Source of the DNA: an uncultured Pelagibacteraceae bacterium
Lineage (GTDB): Bacteria > Pseudomonadota > Alphaproteobacteria > Pelagibacterales > Pelagibacteraceae
Length of the DNA: 64,000 nt
Reading direction: 5' to 3'
Assembly: GCA_902582385.1 (NCBI GenBank)
Contig: CACHRX010000003.1
Location: 1-64,000, forward strand
Shown here piece by piece: positions 50,862 through 60,133 of this stretch. The notes under the pieces were generated by a model. The model did not search any database, was not told the origin of the DNA, and saw only the letters and a list, made by a program, of their open reading frames with translations. Position numbers and translations under genes: made by a program. Position 1 is the first letter of the stretch. Each line of letters starts with the position of its first letter.

Positions 50862-52739
50862 TTGGCTAGTTTAATCGGATTTTATTCTTTAATTTTTGGT
50901 CTTTGCTTATCTTTTATAATTATTTTTTATTCAGTTAGAAATTTTAAAGACTCAATGGTTTTTGATAATAAAATAATATTCTCAACTTTTTTACAATTTT
51001 TTTTTGTTATAGTAAGTTTTTTAGGTTTGATTTTATCTTTCGTATATTCTGACTTTAGTAATGAAACCGTTTTTAACAATTCACACACTACTAAGCCTCT
51101 TTTTTACAAAATTTCAGGAACATGGGGCAATCATGAGGGAAGTCTATTATTGTGGTTATTAGTATTAACATTATTCATTTTTTTATTTTTGATCAAATCT
51201 AAAGACCAATCTAAAAAATATAGAATCTTAACTTTATTATTCCAGCAAGTAATTATTATGGGTTTTTTTATTTTTTTAATAAAAACTTCAAATCCGTTTA
51301 ATTATATTTTTCCAATACCAAAAGAGGGATTAGGACTTAATCCTATTCTTCAAGATCCAGCACTAGCAATTCATCCTCCAATTTTATATTTAGGTTATGT
51401 TGGGTCTTCAATAATTTTTTCATCCACTCTTGCTGCAACTTCTCTTAACTACATTTCCAAAGAGTGGGCAAAACATCTCAAACAGTGGGTTTTAATATCT
51501 TGGATTTTTTTAACATTAGGAATTTTGTTAGGTTCAGTCTGGGCATATTATGAGTTGGGATGGGGAGGTTTTTGGTTTTGGGATCCTGTTGAAAACGTTT
51601 CCTTGATGCCATGGTTGGCTCTAACAACTTTGCTTCATTGTATTTTAGTATTAGAAAAAAGATTAACCTTAACTTCTTGGGTTGTTATTTTATCAATATC
51701 AACATTCACATTAAGCATGTGTGGAACTTTTTTAGTGAGGTCAGGTATTCTAAACTCCATTCACACTTTTGCGAATGATCCAGAAAGAGGACTATTTATT
51801 CTGATTTTTTTATTTTGTTTAATTTTTTTGTCATTATTCATTTTTTTCTTTTTTCACAAAAATAACGATAAAAATGTCGATAGTTTTTTCTGGCTTAGTA
51901 AAGAGACATCAATTTTAGTCAATAATTGGTTTATGATGTATTTTCTATCTGTTGTTTTAATCGGAACTGTATATCCAATATTTTTAGAAGTTATATCTTC
52001 AGAAAAAATTTCTGTAGGACCACCTTTTTACAATAAATTGATAATTCCCTTTTTAATTCCTTTTTTGTTAGCTATGGCAATAGGTCCAAAATTAAAATGG
52101 ATTAAATCAGATTTACAAGATAAGAAATATTTGATTTTATTTTTTATTATTTCATTTTTGTTATCAATATTTATTATCAAAATTCTAAATATTAATTTTC
52201 TTTTAAATACTATTCTAGTTACTTCTGCATTTTATTTATTTTTTATCACTTTGAGAGATTTTTTTACTAAGAAATTTAAAAATTTATCTCAGAATATATC
52301 TCACTTTGGATTTAGTTTATTAATTTTAAGTATCTTGTTTAATAATATCTTTTCAAATGAGATTATAACTAATTTAAAAGTTGGAGAAACTTTTCAGTCT
52401 GAAAAATTTAAGATAAATTTTGAAAACATAGAAAAAAGAAATGATCAAAATTTTTTAGCTATTATTGGAAAGCTCAAAATAGAAAGTTTAAATGGTAATA
52501 TTGAGACTTTAAGACCAGAAATAAGAATATATAACCAACCTAATATTACTACTAGTGAAGCAGATATTAAAACAAATTTATTAACAGATAAATTTATGAC
52601 TATGAATTTTATTCAAAACCAAGATTATTTTAATATCAGATATCAAGTAAAACCTTTTATGATTTGGATTTGGTTTTCAGTTCTAATTATAAGTTTTGGG
52701 GGTTTATTAAGTTTATTGCAAAAAAGATATGAGAATTAA
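50862..52739 (+). CDS. ccmF: Cytochrome c heme lyase subunit CcmF
   Basis: TTG start; FYKISGTWGNHEGSLLLWLLVL, AIHPPILYLGYVG, WAYYELGWGGFWFWDPVENVSLMPWL, FLVRSGILNSIHTFA. Confidence 0.97.
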   Translation: MASLIGFYSLIFGLCLSFIIIFYSVRNFKDSMVFDNKIIFSTFLQFFFVIVSFLGLILSFVYSDFSNETVFNNSHTTKPLFYKISGTWGNHEGSLLLWLLVLTLFIFLFLIKSKDQSKKYRILTLLFQQVIIMGFFIFLIKTSNPFNYIFPIPKEGLGLNPILQDPALAIHPPILYLGYVGSSIIFSSTLAATSLNYISKEWAKHLKQWVLISWIFLTLGILLGSVWAYYELGWGGFWFWDPVENVSLMPWLALTTLLHCILVLEKRLTLTSWVVILSISTFTLSMCGTFLVRSGILNSIHTFANDPERGLFILIFLFCLIFLSLFIFFFFHKNNDKNVDSFFWLSKETSILVNNWFMMYFLSVVLIGTVYPIFLEVISSEKISVGPPFYNKLIIPFLIPFLLAMAIGPKLKWIKSDLQDKKYLILFFIISFLLSIFIIKILNINFLLNTILVTSAFYLFFITLRDFFTKKFKNLSQNISHFGFSLLILSILFNNIFSNEIITNLKVGETFQSEKFKINFENIEKRNDQNFLAIIGKLKIESLNGNIETLRPEIRIYNQPNITTSEADIKTNLLTDKFMTMNFIQNQDYFNIRYQVKPFMIWIWFSVLIISFGGLLSLLQKRYEN

Positions 52740-53247
52740 AATTTTACCATTATTTTTAGTCATTAGTTTTTTATTTATATTTTTTATTTTTTTTAAAGGA
52801 CTACAAAATTCCAATATATATTCACCAGATATTAATAATGAAAAAGATATTCCATTTTTTGAGACAAAAATACTTAATACAAATGATAAGGTTAACTCTA
52901 AAGAAATTTTTATCAGTGATAAATTTTATTTATTGAATGTATGGGCATCATGGTGCATTCCTTGTAAAGATGAACATCCTTACCTCATGGATTTAAGTGT
53001 ACAAAACAATATAGAAATTATTGGTCTCAATTACAAAGATAATGATAAAAATGCAAAAAACTTTTTAAAAAATATGGATAATCCTTATAAAGTTATTTTT
53101 TTAGACAAAGATGGCACTATAGCAATTGAATGGGGTGCTTACGGTGTTCCCGAATCTTTTTTAATTTATAATAAGAGGGTGATAAAAAAGATAATTGGTC
53201 CATTAAATAAAAACTCATACTCAGAAATAATTAATTTAATTAAATGA
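52729..53247 (+). CDS. ccmG: Thiol:disulfide interchange protein CcmG/DsbE
   Basis: LLNVWASWCIPCKDEHPYLMDLS; GVPESFLIYNKRVIKKIIGPL. Confidence 0.95.
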   Translation: MRIKILPLFLVISFLFIFFIFFKGLQNSNIYSPDINNEKDIPFFETKILNTNDKVNSKEIFISDKFYLLNVWASWCIPCKDEHPYLMDLSVQNNIEIIGLNYKDNDKNAKNFLKNMDNPYKVIFLDKDGTIAIEWGAYGVPESFLIYNKRVIKKIIGPLNKNSYSEIINLIK

Positions 53248-53612
53248 AAAAAATAAAATATTTGATTGTTATATTTTTAATAACTAATTTAAGTTTATCT
53301 AATGCTCAAGAGTCAGATTTACAGAATAAAATTACTAAAAATTTACGTTGTCTAATTTGTCAGGGCCAGTCAGTTTATGAGTCAGACTCCGAATTTGCAA
53401 ATAGTTTAAAGTTAGTAGTTCAAAATAAGTTAGACGAAGGTCTTAATGAAAAGCAAATCTATGGTTATCTAAAAACCAAATACGGTGAGTGGATATTATT
53501 TGATCCAAATTTTGGTAAAAATACATATTTTCTTTGGTTATTGCCAATATTTGTGTTTATTATTGGTGGTGTAATTATATTTAAATTATTTATTATAAGA
53601 AAAAACAAATAA
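53244..53612 (+). CDS. ccmH: Cytochrome c maturation protein CcmH (short form)
   Basis: NLRCLICQGQSVYESDSEFANSLKLVVQNKLDEGLNEKQIYGYLKTKYGEWILFDP. Confidence 0.96.
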   Translation: MKKIKYLIVIFLITNLSLSNAQESDLQNKITKNLRCLICQGQSVYESDSEFANSLKLVVQNKLDEGLNEKQIYGYLKTKYGEWILFDPNFGKNTYFLWLLPIFVFIIGGVIIFKLFIIRKNK

Positions 53613-53622
53613 AATTTTATTT

Positions 53623-54135
53623 ATGAAATTTAAAAGAATATTGATATTCTTAACTTTTCTTTTAGCGGGCTTCCCGTTAACAGCTGATGAGTTGAACTTA
53701 AATAAAAGTAATAATGAATTTAGTTTGTTTACAGGAATGTTTGATTTTAGTGATGATGGTAAAAGTTCTTCTTTATTCGGCATTCAACATCTAAATGAGG
53801 ATTTAAACCGTGATACTTTTTTAGGAAATTTGTCTCCTGTCACTGGAGCTATGATTACAGCTGATAATGCCTCGTATTTTTATACTGGCGTTCAAGCAAA
53901 TTATAAGATTGGATCAATAAATGTAATTCCAAGCTTTACCCCGGGGTATTACCATCAAGGTGATGGAAAGGACCTTGGACACGTTTTGGAGTTCAAAAGT
54001 GAGGTCAAACTCTCTCTAGACTTACTGAAAGATAGTAAACTTGGTTTTTCTTATAATCATTTGTCAAATGCGAGCTTAGGGGATAAAAATCCTGGGGCAA
54101 ATAGTTATATGTTTAATTTTCTTAAAAAGTTTTAG
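53623..54135 (+). CDS. PagL-like acyloxyacyl hydrolase / lipid A deacylase family outer-membrane protein
   Basis: Signal peptide; GYYHQGDGKDLGHVLEFKSEVKLSLDL; C-terminal LGFSYNHLSNASLGDKNPGANSYMFNFLKKF resembles PagL His-x-Ser motif. Confidence 0.75.
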   Translation: MKFKRILIFLTFLLAGFPLTADELNLNKSNNEFSLFTGMFDFSDDGKSSSLFGIQHLNEDLNRDTFLGNLSPVTGAMITADNASYFYTGVQANYKIGSINVIPSFTPGYYHQGDGKDLGHVLEFKSEVKLSLDLLKDSKLGFSYNHLSNASLGDKNPGANSYMFNFLKKF

Positions 54136-54146
54136 ACAAACATATT

Positions 54147-55304
54147 ATGATAATGAGATTAAAAGATTGTCACAATTTTAGTGATTTTAGAAAACTTGCT
54201 AAGCTTAAACTTCCATCACCTATATTTCATTATATTGATGGTGCAGCTGATGATGAAATCACATACGCTCGAAATACAAGTGCTTTTGATGATGTTGATT
54301 TAGTTCCAAATGTTTTAAGAGGTGTTGAGAATGTCGATTTATCTACAACGATTTTTGGTAAAAAATTAGATTTACCATTTTATCTTTCACCAACAGCACT
54401 ACAAAGACTTTTCCATTATGATGGTGAAAGAGCGGTTGGAAAAGCTGCTAAAAAATTCAATACAATGTTTGGTGTCTCAGCATTAGCTACTGTTAGTGTA
54501 GAAGAAATATCTTCCATGATTGATACTCCAAAAATGTTTCAGTTTTACTTTCACAAAGATAGAGGTTTGAACGACTCTTGCTTGGAGCGAGCTAAAGCCG
54601 CTAAGTTTGATGTGATGGCTTTGACAGTTGATACTATTACTGGCGGAAATCGTGAAAGAGATCTAAGAACTGGTTTTACTTCTCCACCAAAATTGACTTT
54701 ATCGAGCTTATTTAGTTTTGCGACCAAACCAATGTGGGGAATTAATTATTTAACAAAAGGTAAATTTGAATTACCTCATCTTCAAGATTTTGTAAAAGAG
54801 GGCACAAGCACAAACTCTTCGATAGGAAACTATTTTTCAACGATGTTAGATCAATCTATGAATTGGAAAGATGCGGAAAAACTTTGCTCTCAATGGGGAG
54901 GTCATTTTGCTCTTAAGGGAGTAATGAGTGTTGAGGATGCAAAGCGAGCTGTAGATATAGGATGCACAGGTATAATGGTTTCAAATCATGGTGGAAGACA
55001 ACTTGACGGATCTAGATCTCCATTTGATCAACTTGCAGAAATTGTAGACGCAGTTGGTGATAAATTGGATGTAATTTGTGAAGGTGGAATTCATAGGGGC
55101 ACACATATGCTTAAAGCGTTATCTTTAGGTGCTAAAGCTTGCTCCGGTGGAAGATTATATCTTTACGCATTAGCAGCTGGAGGCCAAGCAGGTGTTGAAA
55201 GGGCAATAGAAAAATATAAATCAGAATTAGTAAGAGATATGAAGTTAATGGGATGTACAAAAATTAGTGATCTAAATCGAGATAACCTAAGATTTAGAAG
55301 ATAA
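54147..55304 (+). CDS. FMN-dependent alpha-hydroxy-acid oxidase/dehydrogenase (LldD-like), copy 1
   Basis: FHYIDGAADDEITYARNTSAF, LTVDTITGGNRERDLRTGF, ALKGVMSVEDAKRAVDIGCTGIMVSNHGGRQLDGSRSPFDQL; ATG at 54153 also possible. Confidence 0.95.
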   Translation: MIMRLKDCHNFSDFRKLAKLKLPSPIFHYIDGAADDEITYARNTSAFDDVDLVPNVLRGVENVDLSTTIFGKKLDLPFYLSPTALQRLFHYDGERAVGKAAKKFNTMFGVSALATVSVEEISSMIDTPKMFQFYFHKDRGLNDSCLERAKAAKFDVMALTVDTITGGNRERDLRTGFTSPPKLTLSSLFSFATKPMWGINYLTKGKFELPHLQDFVKEGTSTNSSIGNYFSTMLDQSMNWKDAEKLCSQWGGHFALKGVMSVEDAKRAVDIGCTGIMVSNHGGRQLDGSRSPFDQLAEIVDAVGDKLDVICEGGIHRGTHMLKALSLGAKACSGGRLYLYALAAGGQAGVERAIEKYKSELVRDMKLMGCTKISDLNRDNLRFRR

Positions 55305-56455
55305 TGAGTTTAAAAAACTGTTATAATTTTGAAGATTTCAGAAAATTAGCAAAAAAAAAATTACCATCGCCAATTTTTCATTATATAGACGGGGGTGCAG
55401 ATGATGAGTCGACATTAAGAAGAAATACAGATTCTTTTGATGATTGTGATTTAATTCCTAATATTCTAGCAAGTGTTGGAAAACCAGATTTATCCACTAC
55501 TTTGTTTGGTCGAAAAATAGACATGCCTATTTTTCTTTCCCCTGCCGCTATGCAAAGACTTTATCATCCAGATGGAGACAGAGCTTCTGCAAGAGCTGCG
55601 GAAAAATTTAATACTTTTTATAGTATGTCTTCGATGGGAAACAATACTATTGAAGAGGTATCTAATATTTCAAGTGGACCAAAGTTATTTCAGCTTTACG
55701 TTCATAAGGATCGATCAATCTCTGATGATTTAATAGATAGATCTAGAAGATCTGGTTTTGATGCTATGTGTTTAACAGTAGATACTTTAGTTGCTGGTAA
55801 CAGAGAAAAAGATCACAGAACAGGATTTACTACTCCTCCAAAACTTACTCTTCAAAGTTTAATGAGTTTTGCAATGCGACCTGGATGGGTCTTTAATTAT
55901 TTTACAGGTAAAAGATTTGAATTATCAAATGTTAAAAAAAAAACAGATAAAGGCACAAATATAGCTAAATCAGTTATTGAATATATTAATGAACAATATG
56001 ATCCTGCCATGGGTTGGGAGGATGCGGAATATTGTGCAAAAAGATGGAATGGACCTTTTGCATTAAAAGGAGTTATGTCTGTAGAAGATGCTAAAAGAGC
56101 AATTGATATAGGGTGTACTGCAATTATGATATCTAATCATGGAGGTCGCCAACTCGATGGATCAAGATCGCCTTTTGATCAAGTAAAAGCAATTTCGGAT
56201 GCTGTAGGTGATAAATTAGAGATTATTTTGGATGGGGGAATTCGAAGAGGAACTCATGTACTGAAAGCAATTGCTGCCGGGGCTAAAGCATGCAGTTTTG
56301 GTAAAATGTTTTTGTTCTCTTTGGCCGCAGGAGGCCAACAAGGAGTCGAACATTTGCTTCAAAATATGCATGATGAGATAAACAGAAATATGGTTTTAAT
56401 GGGATGTAAGAATTTAAAAGAGTTGAATAGTTCGAAATTAATATATAGAAAATAG
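55304..56455 (+). CDS. FMN-dependent alpha-hydroxy-acid oxidase/dehydrogenase (LldD-like), copy 2
   Basis: FHYIDGGADDESTLRRNTDSF, LTVDTLVAGNREKDHRTGFTTPPKLTLQS, ALKGVMSVEDAKRAIDIGCTAIMISNHGGRQLDGSRSPFDQ; tandem paralog of preceding ORF. Confidence 0.95.
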   Translation: MSLKNCYNFEDFRKLAKKKLPSPIFHYIDGGADDESTLRRNTDSFDDCDLIPNILASVGKPDLSTTLFGRKIDMPIFLSPAAMQRLYHPDGDRASARAAEKFNTFYSMSSMGNNTIEEVSNISSGPKLFQLYVHKDRSISDDLIDRSRRSGFDAMCLTVDTLVAGNREKDHRTGFTTPPKLTLQSLMSFAMRPGWVFNYFTGKRFELSNVKKKTDKGTNIAKSVIEYINEQYDPAMGWEDAEYCAKRWNGPFALKGVMSVEDAKRAIDIGCTAIMISNHGGRQLDGSRSPFDQVKAISDAVGDKLEIILDGGIRRGTHVLKAIAAGAKACSFGKMFLFSLAAGGQQGVEHLLQNMHDEINRNMVLMGCKNLKELNSSKLIYRK

Positions 56456-56466
56456 GGGTAAAATAA

Positions 56467-57633
56467 ATGAAACTGGCAAAAAGTTTAGATAGATTAGGCA
56501 CTGAGTCTGCATTTACCGTTCTAGCAGAAGCAAAAAAATTAGAAGCTCAAGGAAAACCAATGATTCATTTAGGGCTAGGACAACCAGATTTTAAAACTCC
56601 AAAACATGTCGTTGAAGCAGCTAAGAAAGCATTAGATGATGGACACCATGGATATGTTATGTCAAATGGTATTCCAGAGTGTCGTCAAGCTGTAACTAGG
56701 TGGATAAAAAAACGTTACAGTGTTGATGTTGATTTTGAGAGAATCCTTATCATGCCTGGTGGAAAACCAACAATGCATTATGCTATTCAATGTTTTGGTG
56801 AACCAGGTGCTGAAATTATACATCCTACACCAGCTTTTCCAATTTATGAGTCTATGATTAATTATACAGGGTCAACTTCAGTCCCATATGATCTTACAGA
56901 AGACAAAGACCTAAAATTTAATCCTGATAAAATTTTATCTTTGATAACAGATAAGACTCGATTGTTAATTTTAATTAATCCAAATAATCCCACAGGAAGC
57001 TTTGTCGAAAAAAGAGATATTGATTTTTTAGCTGATGGCCTGAAGAAACACCCTCACGTAACAATATTAAGCGATGAAATTTATAGTAGACAAATTTTTG
57101 ATGGTAAAGAAATGCCCTCATTCTTTAATTATCCAGAGTTGAGAGAAAGATTAATAGTATTAGAGGGATGGAGCAAAGCATACTCAATGACTGGATGGAG
57201 ACTTGGTTGGAGTTTTTGGCCTCAACACTTAATTGAACATGTAAATAAATTATTAATAAACAGTGTTTCTTGTGTCAACGCTGCAGCTCAATTTGCTGGG
57301 ATTGCTGCATTAGATGGGCCTGATGACTCAATCAATGAAATGATGGAAAAATTTAATCAAAGAAGAGATTTAATTCACAAAGGTCTAAATGATTTACCAG
57401 GTGTAGAATGTAGTTTGCCTGGAGGAGCCTTTTATGCATTTCCTAAAGTCATTGGCACTGGAATGAATGGTGCTGAATTTGCAAGAAAGGCTATGCATGA
57501 AGCTGGTGTAGCAATTGTGCCTGGATCTGCTTTTGGTGAAACTTGCCAAAACTATGTTAGATTTAGTTTTGCTGCTTCAAGAGATAATATTTCTCAAGCA
57601 CTAGAAAATATAAAGAAAATGCTAACTAAATAA
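56467..57633 (+). CDS. Class I/II pyridoxal-phosphate aminotransferase
   Basis: GLGQPDFKTPKHVVEAAKKALDDGHHGY, INPNNPTGS, LSDEIYSRQIFDG, EGWSKAYSMTGWRLGW. Confidence 0.96.
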   Translation: MKLAKSLDRLGTESAFTVLAEAKKLEAQGKPMIHLGLGQPDFKTPKHVVEAAKKALDDGHHGYVMSNGIPECRQAVTRWIKKRYSVDVDFERILIMPGGKPTMHYAIQCFGEPGAEIIHPTPAFPIYESMINYTGSTSVPYDLTEDKDLKFNPDKILSLITDKTRLLILINPNNPTGSFVEKRDIDFLADGLKKHPHVTILSDEIYSRQIFDGKEMPSFFNYPELRERLIVLEGWSKAYSMTGWRLGWSFWPQHLIEHVNKLLINSVSCVNAAAQFAGIAALDGPDDSINEMMEKFNQRRDLIHKGLNDLPGVECSLPGGAFYAFPKVIGTGMNGAEFARKAMHEAGVAIVPGSAFGETCQNYVRFSFAASRDNISQALENIKKMLTK

Positions 57634-57671
57634 GCTGTATTTTTGCTTAGATTTTTACTAATATTCATAAA

Positions 57672-59045
57672 ATGAATGATCTGGTTCAAGCAGAATTAAA
57701 AAAAATTTTTAACGGAAGATTTTCTACTTCAGAGTCTACAAGAGCAAATTATGCAAGAGGCGAGGATACTTATGATCCCATCTTATCAAAGGCAGTAGTT
57801 TTTCCAGAAACAAACGAGGAAGTCTCAAAAATATTAAGTTTATGTAATCAACACAAGATTCCTGTAGTTCCCTTTGGAACTGGAACATCTTTAGAGGGAA
57901 ATGTTGTCGGAAATGATAAAGGGATAACTATTTCACTTGAAAAGATGAATAAAATTTTAAGCGTTAATGCTGAAGATTTTGATTGTAGAGTGCAAGCTTG
58001 TGTTACTAAAGAACAGCTAAATGAATATTTAAGAGAGGATGGAGTTTTTTTCCCAATTGATCCTGGTGCAAATGCTGCAATAGGTGGCATGGCATCTACT
58101 TCAGCCTCAGGAACTATGGCAGTTAAGTATGGTACAATGAAAACAGTAATCACTGGTCTTACAGTTGTTTTGCCAAATGGTGACATTATTAATACCGGGA
58201 GTAGAACTAAAAAAACCTCAGCTGGTTATAATCTAACAAATCTTTTTATCGGTTCTGAAGGCACTTTAGGAATAATTACTGAAATTCAATTGAGATTATC
58301 TCCAATTCCAGAAAGTATTATGAGTGCGGTTTGTCATTTTCCCTCTTTAGAGAGTGCAGTTAAAACAGCACAACAAGTAATTCAATATGGTGTTCCCATA
58401 GCAAGAATTGAAATGTTAAATAAAGAACAGATGGAAATTAGTATCAATTATTCAAAACTACAAGATATTGAAGCTGTACCAACTTTATTTTTTGAATTTC
58501 ATGGTTCTGAGGTATCAAATAAAGAAAATATAAAAATAGTAGAGGAGATTTCAAAAGATAACAACGGAAGCTCCTTTAAATGGGCAAAAGATTTAGAGGA
58601 AAGAAATAAACTTTGGAAAGCTAGATGGGATGTTTATTATTCTGTTAAAGCTTTAATAAATAATGGTAGAGTTTATTCAACTGATGTATGTTTACCAATT
58701 TCAAATATAACTGAATGCGTAAATTTTGCTGAAGAGCAAACGAAAAAACTTGGTCTCAGAGCTCCTATGGTAGGGCATTTAGGGGACGGTAATTTTCATG
58801 TAATTTTACCTTATGATCCTAAAGAAGAAGGTACATATAATAAGATAAGGGATTTTAGTGATTTATTAATTAAAAAAACATTAGAATTAAATGGAACAAT
58901 AACAGGTGAACATGGAGTTGGATTACATAAAAAAGCTTACCTGTTACAAGAGCATGGTGATTGTATCCCTTTAATGAAATCTATTAAAAAAAGTATTGAT
59001 CAAAATAATATAATGAATCCAGGAAAGATATTCGATCTTAATTAA
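57672..59045 (+). CDS. FAD-linked oxidase, GlcD / D-lactate dehydrogenase family
   Basis: VVFPETNEEVSKIL, VPFGTGTSLEGNV, TKKTSAGYNLTNLFIGSEGTLGIITE, VGHLGDGNFHVIL, NGTITGEHGVGLHKK. Confidence 0.96.
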   Translation: MNDLVQAELKKIFNGRFSTSESTRANYARGEDTYDPILSKAVVFPETNEEVSKILSLCNQHKIPVVPFGTGTSLEGNVVGNDKGITISLEKMNKILSVNAEDFDCRVQACVTKEQLNEYLREDGVFFPIDPGANAAIGGMASTSASGTMAVKYGTMKTVITGLTVVLPNGDIINTGSRTKKTSAGYNLTNLFIGSEGTLGIITEIQLRLSPIPESIMSAVCHFPSLESAVKTAQQVIQYGVPIARIEMLNKEQMEISINYSKLQDIEAVPTLFFEFHGSEVSNKENIKIVEEISKDNNGSSFKWAKDLEERNKLWKARWDVYYSVKALINNGRVYSTDVCLPISNITECVNFAEEQTKKLGLRAPMVGHLGDGNFHVILPYDPKEEGTYNKIRDFSDLLIKKTLELNGTITGEHGVGLHKKAYLLQEHGDCIPLMKSIKKSIDQNNIMNPGKIFDLN

Positions 59046-59062
59046 AAATCCAAAAAATACTT

Positions 59063-60016
59063 ATGAAAAAAATTTTAATTACTAGGAAATTAATTAAAGA
59101 TAGTGAAGATAAAGCTATAAAAACTTTTGAAGCTAAGCTCAATTCAAATGATGAATTATATTCTCAATCAAAATTAATAGAAATGAGTAAAGGTTGTGAT
59201 GGCATCCTTTCATCCCTGACAGAAAAAATGGATAAAGATACAATAGATAAGTTACCAGATACTATAAAAATTATCTCAAATTTTGCAGTTGGTTTCGGAA
59301 ATATTGATTTAGATGCAGCAAAAAAAAGAGGCATTGTAGTTACAAATACTCCAGAAGTATTGTCAGACGCAACTGCAGAAATAGGAGTGTTATTAATTTT
59401 AGGAGCATGTAGAAGAGCTGCTGAAGGAATTGAGTCTGCAAGAGAAGGTGGTTGGAAATGGTCAGCAGATTATTTGATTGGAAAACAATTAACTGGAACT
59501 AGATTAGGTGTTTTAGGAATGGGAAGGATTGGACAAAAAATTGCAAAAATTGCTAAATCTTTAGGAATGATAATTCATTATCATAATCGTTCAAAACTTA
59601 GTGAGGAAAAAGAACAAGGTGCTACTTATCATGATAATATAAAAAGTCTTTTTTCTGTTTCTGATGTTTTGTCAATTTGTTGTCCTGCCACTAAAGAAAC
59701 TGAAAATATGATTAACAAAGAAACTGTTGAATATTTTCCGAAGGGTGCTGTAATTACTAATGTAGCAAGAGGAGATATTGTAGAAGACGAGGCTTTAATT
59801 GATGCTTTAAATAGAAGAAAAATTTACGCTGCGGGTCTTGATGTTTATAAAAATGAGCCAAATTTAAATCCAGGTTATTCTAAAATAAAATCAGTTTTTA
59901 TTTTACCCCATTTAGGGAGCGCCACTAAAGATACTAGAATTGCTATGGCAAACCTAGCAATAGATAACATAGATGAGTTTTTTAAAACTGGAAACAGTGT
60001 TAATAAAGTGAATTAA
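59063..60016 (+). CDS. D-2-hydroxyacid dehydrogenase (glyoxylate/hydroxypyruvate reductase-like)
   Basis: ISNFAVGFGNIDLDAAKKRGIVVTNTPEVLSDATAEIGVLLIL, LGVLGMGRIGQKIAKIAKSLGM, GLDVYKNEPNLNPGY. Confidence 0.96.
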   Translation: MKKILITRKLIKDSEDKAIKTFEAKLNSNDELYSQSKLIEMSKGCDGILSSLTEKMDKDTIDKLPDTIKIISNFAVGFGNIDLDAAKKRGIVVTNTPEVLSDATAEIGVLLILGACRRAAEGIESAREGGWKWSADYLIGKQLTGTRLGVLGMGRIGQKIAKIAKSLGMIIHYHNRSKLSEEKEQGATYHDNIKSLFSVSDVLSICCPATKETENMINKETVEYFPKGAVITNVARGDIVEDEALIDALNRRKIYAAGLDVYKNEPNLNPGYSKIKSVFILPHLGSATKDTRIAMANLAIDNIDEFFKTGNSVNKVN

Positions 60017-60133
60017 TTCTACCTTAGATTGTATAAATTTCAAATTCTGCGACATCTACGCTTTTTTTTAGAAAGACTCCAATCAGATTCTATGTTTAAT
60101 TATTGCAGTTAATTAACTATTAGAGGAGAAATA

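Noticed and set aside
57848-58186. 112-aa ORF antisense to the GlcD-like oxidase
   Set aside because: Shadow ORF inside a conserved CDS.
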